The notes under the pieces: generated by a model
What the model was told of the DNA's origin: nothing
The model's input: only the letters and a program-made list of their open reading frames with translations
The model's database searches: none
Assembly: GCA_020057445.1 (NCBI GenBank)
Contig: JAGVFV010000072.1
Coordinates: forward strand, 1-12,287
DNA: 12,287 nt
Source of the DNA: an archaeon
Lineage (GTDB): Archaea > Nanobdellota > Nanobdellia > Woesearchaeales > JAHJEM01
Direction: 5' to 3'
Part shown: piece after piece, positions 1 through 4,250 of the stretch
Layout of the letters: each line of letters begins with the position of its first letter
Position numbering within the stretch: the first letter of the stretch is position 1
Translations under genes and position numbers: made by a program

Positions 1-237
1 GATGTCCAGAAGTTCAGTCGGAAAATAGCGGAATGTATGAGGTTCCTTGTTGATCATGACGCGGTATGCGCGTGTGGTCTCATCTATCTCGAATTTGTAT
101 GTGTCGTATTGGAGCGTCGTGCCTTGGTTTCGGTAGAGTGTGAGTTCGAGCACGCTCATGACCATGATGATGACGATGAAGAGCCCCATGACCAGCTGCA
201 CGACTTTTTTCCGTTTTTTGTCCTTGTCTTTGCGCAT
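1..237 (-). CDS. Unrecognised one-pass membrane protein, N-terminal part (runs off the window)
   Basis: Reading the minus strand from ATG at 237 gives 79 open codons to the window edge with no stop. The N-terminus is very basic (Lys/Arg-rich, residues 2-11), followed by one hydrophobic segment at about residues 12-31, rich in Val, Ile and Met, then a soluble region with several Tyr and Thr. That pattern fits a type II signal-anchor protein with its basic end in the cytoplasm and the rest outside. No family is recognised. A minus-strand TATA box (TTTAAA at 260-265) lies 28 nt before the ATG, the same spacing as at other genes here, which supports this start and a leaderless mRNA. The gene is divergent from the prepilin cluster, so a role at the cell surface is possible but is only inference. 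Confidence 0.72.
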   Translation of the reverse strand, partial: MRKDKDKKRKKVVQLVMGLFIVIIMVMSVLELTLYRNQGTTLQYDTYKFEIDETTRAYRVMINKEPHTFRYFPTELLDI

Positions 238-257
238 GGGCAGAACAAGTTCGGGTC

Positions 258-270
258 TCTTTAAATAGTT
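258..270 (-). promoter_or_regulatory. TATA box of the leftward membrane-protein gene
   Basis: The minus strand reads CTATTTAAAG, with TTTAAA at 260-265, 28 nt before the ATG at 237. It is preceded on the minus strand by GCAATA. The same GCAATA precedes the divergent rightward TATA box and may be a TFB-recognition (BRE-like) element. Confidence 0.65.
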
Positions 271-370
271 TATTGCTCGAACTGAGCCATACTCTGCCGC
301 TTCTGGCGGCGATGTTCCTGGCCAGTTCGAGGCTTAAACAATCGTGCCTCAGGATTGTTTATTGCGCAAT
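268..370. repeat. Hairpin-rich spacer with a 9-bp direct repeat between divergent promoters
   Basis: The spacer holds nested inverted repeats. Arms 276-288 and 320-331 pair (CTCGAACTG against CAGTTCGAG, plus GCC/GGC across one bulge) and enclose a small GCCGC/GCGGC hairpin at 296-310. AAACAATC (336-343) pairs with GATTGTTT (353-360). ATTGCGCAAT (361-370) is a perfect palindrome touching the rightward TATA box. GTTTATTGC occurs in direct orientation at 268-276 and 357-365. It could be a small insertion with target duplication, a regulator site used by both promoters, or chance. Confidence 0.5.
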
Positions 371-379
371 ATTTAAAAA
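369..379 (+). promoter_or_regulatory. TATA box of the prepilin cluster
   Basis: ATATTTAAAAA, with TTTAAA beginning at 372, 30 nt before the ATG at 402. Transcription would start about at the ATG, so the GGAGGAG at 392-398 may lie outside the mRNA despite looking like a ribosome binding site. Confidence 0.7.
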
Positions 380-401
380 CTGCATGCATTTGGAGGAGAG
401 A

Positions 402-899
402 ATGAAAAAAGGCCAGGCTTCATTCGAATTCCTTTCAACATATGGCTGGGCGTTCATGGTTGTCATGGTCATGATCGCAAGCCTCATCTATTTTGGCGTA
501 TTGCGGGTGGATTCTCTCCTTCCTGAAAAATGCGTGTTCGACGAGGGTTTCCTCTGCAGGGATACTGGAATCATTCTTGGCGCGTCCCCGAGCATCAAGG
601 CAAGGATGGTGAACACGTTTGGAAAGCCAATCATTGTGCAAGAGGTGACTGTCACCTGTCGAGGGATAACTGGGACTTGCACACCGTGTGCCCCTGGCAA
701 TCAGGCTTGTGGGCTGAACCAGACCTTGGAATTGACTCCAAACCGTCCGTGGAAGCCTGAAGAGGAGAGGGAACTCATCATTCTTGTGCCTGGCCTCAGC
801 CAATCGGACAAGCCAAAGGTGAGGATTGAGGTGAAATACATATTCTCAGACGGGTATTTCAGCAATAATGTGAGCGGGGAGATGAGCCTGAAACCATGA
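402..899 (+). CDS. Class III signal peptide prepilin 1
   Basis: This is a 165-residue type IV-pilin-like precursor. The N-terminus MKKGQASFEFLSTYGW is a class III archaeal signal peptide: a short basic leader, cleavage expected between Gly4 and Gln5, and Glu at mature position 5. A hydrophobic helix follows (about residues 14-37) and would form the filament core. The C-terminal domain is predicted to be outside the cell. It has a Cys pair right after the helix (PEKC...FLC) and a second Cys-rich stretch with four further cysteines within about 20 residues, suggesting disulfides. The frame stays open upstream to 273, but the signal peptide, the TATA spacing and GGAGGAG just upstream fix the start at 402. 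Its TGA overlaps the next ATG (ATGA). It is the first of five paralogs; a processing peptidase and assembly ATPase are not in the window. Confidence 0.88.
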   Translation: MKKGQASFEFLSTYGWAFMVVMVMIASLIYFGVLRVDSLLPEKCVFDEGFLCRDTGIILGASPSIKARMVNTFGKPIIVQEVTVTCRGITGTCTPCAPGNQACGLNQTLELTPNRPWKPEEERELIILVPGLSQSDKPKVRIEVKYIFSDGYFSNNVSGEMSLKP

Positions 900-1537
900 A
901 GAAAGGACAGGCTGCTTTCGAATTCTTGTCCACGTCTGTTTCCGTCCAGACATGCCGGAAGCGGGGAGGGCACAATGCGAACCAGAGTTCGCATGTGCAA
1001 GTGACCAAGGTCACTTTGCATTCACGTTGTGAATCCCTCCGCACTGCGAAGCGTGGCCAGTCTGCATTCGAATTTCTCTCGACGTATGGCTGGGCGTTCC
1101 TCGTCATCTTGGTGATGATAGGTTCACTTGCCTATTTTGGCGTGCTTGATCTCAACAGGTTCTTGCCTGAGACGTGCATGTTTGAAAGCCCGATGTCTTG
1201 TGATGAAACGCAAGGATCAACGGCAGGCATCCTTGCAAAGCTTCGCAACACCCAAGGCACGATCAAGTTCGTGAAAGCGGATTACACCTGTACAGGAATA
1301 GGAAGCGCAACTCCAGGACAATGTGATGCAGGAAATAATTGGTGCAACCTGATGGTGTCGCAGGAGTCGAGCAATGCGCAGTATTGGCTGAATGGCGAGG
1401 TTCGGGAAATGCGCATCACCATCCCCGGACTAACGACCTCTGCCCTGCCCAAGTGCAGAGTAAACATCGGCTATGTCGCAGCGAACCAGCAGTTCGAGCG
1501 CAGGATCTCTGGAACGATACGGGTTAAAGTGCAATAG
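896..1537 (+). CDS. Prepilin 2 with duplicated class III signal peptide and an internal insertion
   Basis: This frame encodes 213 residues, about 45 more than its paralogs. Residues 1-13 (MKKGQAAFEFLST) are a normal signal-peptide core but stop before the hydrophobic helix. About 37 unrelated, polar and basic residues follow (14-50, two Cys). A second, complete core (KRGQSAFEFLSTYGW, from residue 52) then leads into the helix and a pilin domain with PETC...MSC and further Cys pairs. The DNA of the two cores is clearly diverged, so this is not a fresh tandem copy. It looks like a fusion of one prepilin's start with a second prepilin whose own ATG was lost (GCG AAG CGT where ATG AAG would be expected). 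Cleavage before Gln55 would give a normal mature pilin; cleavage before Gln5 would not. Translational coupling to prepilin 1 comes through the ATGA overlap. Whether it is expressed is unknown. Confidence 0.75.
   Translation: MKKGQAAFEFLSTSVSVQTCRKRGGHNANQSSHVQVTKVTLHSRCESLRTAKRGQSAFEFLSTYGWAFLVILVMIGSLAYFGVLDLNRFLPETCMFESPMSCDETQGSTAGILAKLRNTQGTIKFVKADYTCTGIGSATPGQCDAGNNWCNLMVSQESSNAQYWLNGEVREMRITIPGLTTSALPKCRVNIGYVAANQQFERRISGTIRVKVQ
935..1053. repeat. Hairpin-rich insertion inside prepilin 2 (cloverleaf-like)
   Basis: The inserted DNA is a set of consecutive inverted repeats. GTCTG/CAGAC pair at 935-952. Three hairpins follow: TGCGAAC/GTTCGCA at 976-993, AGTGACC/GGTCACT (extended by TGCA/TGCA) at about 996-1020, and ATTCAC/GTGAAT at 1020-1034. 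The outer arms GCGGGGAGGG (961-970) and CCCTCCGC (1035-1042) enclose these three, so the whole can fold as a four-way junction. GAAGCG flanks the block directly at 958-963 and 1048-1053, a possible short target duplication. The frame stays open through it. The minus-strand outer sequence recurs at 8196-8237. Confidence 0.65.
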
Positions 1538-1557
1538 GCCTGACCTGAATTTCTCGC

Positions 1558-1569
1558 CCGACCGGTCGG
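1558..1569. promoter_or_regulatory. Perfect 12-bp palindrome upstream of prepilin 3
   Basis: CCGACCGGTCGG lies between prepilins 2 and 3, about 25 nt before the TATA element of prepilin 3. The position fits an operator or an upstream regulatory site, but it could also be the stem of a weak terminator. No second copy was seen in the window. Confidence 0.3.
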
Positions 1570-1588
1570 ACACCGCTGCCTTTCCATT

Positions 1589-1600
1589 AAATATTTAAAG
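1589..1600 (+). promoter_or_regulatory. TATA box of prepilin 3
   Basis: AAATATTTAAAG, with TTTAAA at 1594-1599, 28 nt before ATG 1622. The spacing favours ATG 1622 over ATG 1616. Confidence 0.65.
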
Positions 1601-1621
1601 GAGCATGACCGAGGAATGTGC

Positions 1622-2131
1622 ATGAAGAGGAATGGCCAGGCGGCACTTGAGTTCATAACGACGTATGGTTGGGCTTTTGTCATCATCCTGACTGCGATTG
1701 CAGCGCTCTCCTATTTTGGAGTCTTGAAGCCTCCGATTGCAGACAGGTGCATCGTCGCTCCTGAATTCATGTGCCAGGACTACCGCCTGCTGCTGTTGAA
1801 TGGCGATCAGGCTAGTGCAGAGATGATACTTGCGAACGGCAAGGATTTCAACATGAACATTTCTGACCTTGCTTGCACATTCCCGAATGGGAACAAGAAT
1901 GCGGTGCATGTTTTTGATGTATTCAAGATGGATAAAACCTACGCTAACCTGCATTGGGAACCTGGTGAAAAAAGGAGAATCCAATGCAATCTGACTGCTC
2001 CTGACAAAGGCGGTTTCATCATTGGCGACAAGGCAAAGGTTCGCTATACCTTGACGTATGCGAATGAGGACGTGGAAGGGTTCAATCACACGGTCGAAGG
2101 AGAAGTCATCAGCGAAGTGGTCACACCATAG
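1622..2131 (+). CDS. Class III signal peptide prepilin 3
   Basis: This 169-residue prepilin starts MKRNGQAALEFITTYGW: basic leader, Gly-Gln cleavage site, Glu at mature position 5, then a hydrophobic helix ending YFGVL as in its paralogs. The Cys pair after the helix is kept (DRC...FMC), and two later Cys lie about 40 residues apart. The extracellular domain has several Asn-x-Ser/Thr sites. An ATG at 1616 is also in frame and would add two residues. The later one is preferred because it sits 28 nt from the TATA element, as at other leaderless genes here. It has its own promoter, so the cluster is not a single transcription unit. Prepilin 4 follows after 38 nt with no TATA box of its own. Confidence 0.85.
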   Translation: MKRNGQAALEFITTYGWAFVIILTAIAALSYFGVLKPPIADRCIVAPEFMCQDYRLLLLNGDQASAEMILANGKDFNMNISDLACTFPNGNKNAVHVFDVFKMDKTYANLHWEPGEKRRIQCNLTAPDKGGFIIGDKAKVRYTLTYANEDVEGFNHTVEGEVISEVVTP

Positions 2132-2169
2132 ATTTTGCAGCACGGCTGCTTGGAAAAGAGGGGAACAGG

Positions 2170-2670
2170 GTGAAAAGAGGGCAGTCTGCATTTGAATTTC
2201 TCGTGACCTATGGCTGGGCTATCGTCGTCGTGCTCATCATCCTTGGGCTCCTTGCGTATTTTGGCGTGTTCAATCCGACGCAGTATGTTCCTGAGAAGTG
2301 CGATTTCGGCCCTCAGCTGGAGTGTGTTGACTCTGCGGCAAACACAGAAGGGTACATCCTCCTCCTCGTGCAGAATAATTTTGGCGACACGATCAACATC
2401 ACCGGCGCGTCGTCGTTCGATTTCACAGTGGATGGCGCAAATTCGAATGTGTCCATGCGCATCAAAAACGGGCATAAGGACACGATAAGGATCAAGACAG
2501 TAGAAGGATTCATGCCAAAGGAGAAGACGCAGGTGAATATCAGGATCTTTTTCAGGAGGGACTATCCAGGGTCGCCGACGCACAACATGACCGGACGGCT
2601 CGTGCGGCGGGTGTGCGAGTCAGCATATATTCCCGGCGGCCCTCATGGCCAGGGACAGATTCCCTGCTAG
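2170..2670 (+). CDS. Class III signal peptide prepilin 4 (GTG start, extended tail)
   Basis: This 166-residue prepilin begins at GTG 2170, with GAGGGG at 2158-2163 as a plausible ribosome binding site. No ATG is available before the signal peptide (KRGQSAFEFLVTYGW). The hydrophobic helix ends in LAYFGVF, and the conserved Cys pair follows (PEKC...LEC). The C-terminal domain runs to the family-like ending NMTGRLVRRV. About 18 more residues follow, rich in Gly and Pro with two Cys, which the four paralogs lack. The tail may be a read-through extension or a real cysteine-bearing addition. With no TATA box nearby, the gene is probably co-transcribed with prepilin 3. The MITE-like element begins 19 bp after its stop codon. 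Confidence 0.83.
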   Translation: MKRGQSAFEFLVTYGWAIVVVLIILGLLAYFGVFNPTQYVPEKCDFGPQLECVDSAANTEGYILLLVQNNFGDTINITGASSFDFTVDGANSNVSMRIKNGHKDTIRIKTVEGFMPKEKTQVNIRIFFRRDYPGSPTHNMTGRLVRRVCESAYIPGGPHGQGQIPC

Positions 2671-2680
2671 GATACAGGAG

Positions 2681-2689
2681 CAGAAGTGC
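2681..2689 (+). repeat. Target-site duplication, left copy (CAGAAGTGC)
   Basis: CAGAAGTGC directly abuts the left terminal inverted repeat. An identical copy directly abuts the right one at 2957-2965. Nine-base duplications are typical of several DDE transposase families. Confidence 0.85.
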
Positions 2690-2956
2690 GGCTAATATGA
2701 AACCCTCACCACCAGCATAAGCTGAGCCACGACCATAAAACATATCCCGCTCGTCGCGGGGGGACGCCCCGCTGGGAAACGAAGTTTCTCAGCGTCATAG
2801 GAACAAAGAAATCAAGAGATTTCTTGTTCCAGAAATGCCTTCGGCATTTCTCGGAACTTCGTTCCAATGACCGTCGGGGACGCAGAACCTAGAGGATAAA
2901 TGCTCTGTTGGCGAGGAGCTGGTGGTCACGCGAAGCGTGAGGATTTCATATTAGCC
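2690..2956. mobile_element. MITE-like non-coding element with terminal inverted repeats and 9-bp target duplication
   Basis: This 267-bp element has perfect 13-bp termini: GGCTAATATGAAA at 2690-2702 and its reverse complement at 2944-2956. The similarity continues inward (CCTCAC...CACCAGC on both sides), interrupted on the right only by an extra 12 bp that forms a TCACGC/GCGTGA hairpin at 2926-2940. Both ends are flanked by CAGAAGTGC, so the boundaries are exact. The interior has no credible ORF but a run of hairpins, several with GAA or TTC loops: 2756-2772, 2770-2794, 2800-2830, 2831-2851, 2853-2865 and 2872-2882. An outer pair, 2794-2804 with 2861-2871, encloses three of them. With no transposase, it would need one in trans. 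The empty site would place prepilin 5's promoter just downstream of prepilin 4. Confidence 0.85.
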
Positions 2957-2965
2957 CAGAAGTGC
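2957..2965 (+). repeat. Target-site duplication, right copy (CAGAAGTGC)
   Basis: Identical to 2681-2689 and directly adjacent to the element's right end. It is followed within a few bases by the TATA element of prepilin 5, so the insertion stopped just short of the core promoter. Confidence 0.85.
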
Positions 2966-2980
2966 TAAATATTTAAATAG
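2966..2980 (+). promoter_or_regulatory. TATA box of prepilin 5
   Basis: TAAATATTTAAATAG, with TTTAAA at 2972-2977. ATG 3001 lies 29 nt from it and ATG 2998 lies 26 nt from it. Its upstream neighbourhood was replaced by the inserted element. Confidence 0.7.
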
Positions 2981-3000
2981 GAGGACACGTGGGATTGATG

Positions 3001-3477
3001 ATGCAAAAGAGGCGAGGCATGAACAAGAGGGGCCAGGCAGTCATCGAGTACTTGGTGACCTATGGGTGGATGCTGCTTGTCATCCTCATCACGATTGGCT
3101 TGATCCTCTATTTCGACATCCTTAATCCTATCAAGTTCGTACCCCAGCAGTGCGAGTTTGGCGAGCAATTGCACTGCGTGGACATGCAGCTGCTCGAGAA
3201 CGGGACGTTCAAGATCAAATTCCAGAACAATTTCCCGAAAGCAGTGAACCTGACCGACAGCGCTTCGAAGGACTATCCTATTATTTGTGGCGGGGAAGTG
3301 ACCATCCTTCCAAATGAGATCCAGACATTATCCTGCAATATTGATAATGCTGTCTTTGTGCAGGGCGAGAAGAGACAGGTCAGCCTGATGATCAGGTTCA
3401 ACCGCTTCTCGCAGGGCCACACCATCGCTCCTCCTGTCCACGAGCTTCGTGGTGTTTTTGTGACAACAGTCGAATAA
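3001..3477 (+). CDS. Class III signal peptide prepilin 5
   Basis: This is a 158-residue prepilin. After a short basic leader comes NKRGQAVIEYLVTYGWMLLV, with the Gly-Gln cleavage site, Glu at mature position 5 (followed by Tyr instead of Phe) and the hydrophobic helix. The paralog Cys pair is present (PQQC...LHC), with two more Cys in the outer domain (IIC, LSC). Possible starts are GTG 2989, ATG 2998, ATG 3001 and ATG 3019. ATG 3001 matches the TATA-to-start spacing seen elsewhere, while ATG 3019 gives a leader as short as in the paralogs. It is separated from prepilins 1-4 by the inserted element and has its own promoter. It is closest to prepilin 4 in the region after the helix. Confidence 0.84.
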   Translation: MQKRRGMNKRGQAVIEYLVTYGWMLLVILITIGLILYFDILNPIKFVPQQCEFGEQLHCVDMQLLENGTFKIKFQNNFPKAVNLTDSASKDYPIICGGEVTILPNEIQTLSCNIDNAVFVQGEKRQVSLMIRFNRFSQGHTIAPPVHELRGVFVTTVE

Positions 3478-3484
3478 TGCCGAA

Positions 3485-3499
3485 AAATATTTAAATAAG
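3485..3499 (+). promoter_or_regulatory. TATA box of the psmB-aCPSF1 unit
   Basis: AAATATTTAAATAAG, with TTTAAA at 3490-3495. Transcription would start near 3518-3520, giving psmB a 5' leader of about 60 nt, unlike the apparently leaderless genes around it. Confidence 0.65.
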
Positions 3500-3529
3500 G
3501 CAAGATTCGATAGGTATTGTGGGAATTCT

Positions 3530-3574
3530 ATGATGCAGATGTTATTCATTCCCGATCTACAAAATTTTACATAG
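3530..3574 (+). other. Possible upstream ORF in the psmB leader
   Basis: ATG ATG CAG ATG opens a 14-codon frame (MMQMLFIPDLQNFT) ending in TAG at 3572-3574, 8 nt before the psmB ATG. The last bases of its stop merge into the GGTGG that probably serves as the psmB ribosome binding site. It lies within the predicted leader and could influence psmB translation, but a frame this short can arise by chance. Confidence 0.25.
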
Positions 3575-3582
3575 GTGGTCGT

Positions 3583-4212
3583 ATGGAACAACAGCTCAAG
3601 ACCGGAACAACAACAGTAGGGATCATATGCAAGGACTCGATAATTCTCGCCGCTGACAAGCGGGCGACAGCAGGGAATTTCATCGCTGACAAGAAGGTGG
3701 AAAAAGTGGTCAAAGTGAATGACTTCATGGCTTTGACGACGGCAGGGTCTGTCTCTGACCTGCAGCTGCTTGTCAAGTACTTGAAGGCAGAGTTGAAGCT
3801 GAAAGAGATACGTACAGGCCGCTTCAATACGGTGAAAGAGGCAGCGAACCTGCTTGCCGGAATGGTCTTTGCGAATATCCGCTCCTATTCCATGATTCCT
3901 GGAGTCACGCACTTCATCTTTGGCGGTTTTGACAAGGAATTGCATCTATATGACCTCTATCCGGATGGGTCTTTGACCAATATTGATGATTTTGTCTCCT
4001 CTGGTTCTGGAAGCGTCATGGCGTATGGCGTGCTTGAGACCATGTGGAAGAAAGACATGAGCGACGCTGAAGGCATCCAACTCGTGTTGAAGGCGATCAA
4101 TGCTGCAATACAGCGTGATTCTGCCTCTGGTAACGGCATTGACATCTTTGTGATCAACAAGAATGGCGCGCAGAAGGTTGAGACGAGGATATTGGATACG
4201 AAATTGGTATGA
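3583..4212 (+). CDS. psmB: 20S proteasome beta subunit (catalytic, N-terminal threonine protease)
   Basis: The 209-residue precursor has an 8-residue propeptide (MEQQLKTG) followed by TTTVGI, so autocleavage after Gly8 would expose catalytic Thr1. Counting from that Thr, Asp17 (AADKRATAG), Lys33 (VEKVVK) and the Asp166/Ser169 pair (DSASGNG) fall at the expected positions, so the active site is complete. It would form the inner rings of the archaeal 20S particle; the alpha subunit is not in the window. GGTGG at 3574-3578 lies 4 nt before the ATG. The frame stays open upstream to a TTG at 3517, which would give a 30-residue propeptide. The ATG start is preferred because the short propeptide resembles known archaeal ones. 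It sits 38 nt upstream of aCPSF1, a pairing seen in other archaea such as Methanocaldococcus. Confidence 0.95.
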   Translation: MEQQLKTGTTTVGIICKDSIILAADKRATAGNFIADKKVEKVVKVNDFMALTTAGSVSDLQLLVKYLKAELKLKEIRTGRFNTVKEAANLLAGMVFANIRSYSMIPGVTHFIFGGFDKELHLYDLYPDGSLTNIDDFVSSGSGSVMAYGVLETMWKKDMSDAEGIQLVLKAINAAIQRDSASGNGIDIFVINKNGAQKVETRILDTKLV

Positions 4213-4250
4213 AAATGGATAGTTGGATTGTGTGATTCTAAGGTGTACAT

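Noticed and set aside
37..264. Plus-strand ORF with a His/Asp-rich stretch
   Set aside because: It is the reverse side of the minus-strand membrane protein. The His/Asp run is the complement of its Val/Ile/Met membrane segment.
273..401. Upstream extension of prepilin 1 to ATG 273
   Set aside because: It would put 43 residues before the class III signal peptide and would run through the hairpins and the TATA box; ATG 402 has the correct promoter spacing.
935..1053. Considered as a tRNA because it can fold as a cloverleaf
   Set aside because: The stem lengths are wrong, with no TTCRANY loop, no anticodon-type 7-nt loop and no D-loop GG. The resemblance is only topological.
2717..2925. Considered as an RNase P or SRP RNA because of its dense hairpins
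   Set aside because: No conserved core motifs of either RNA were recognised, and the exact terminal repeats and target duplication explain the block as a mobile element.
2690..2956. Considered as a CRISPR array or leader
   Set aside because: There are no regularly spaced direct repeats with unique spacers; the repeats are inverted and local, and no cas genes are nearby.
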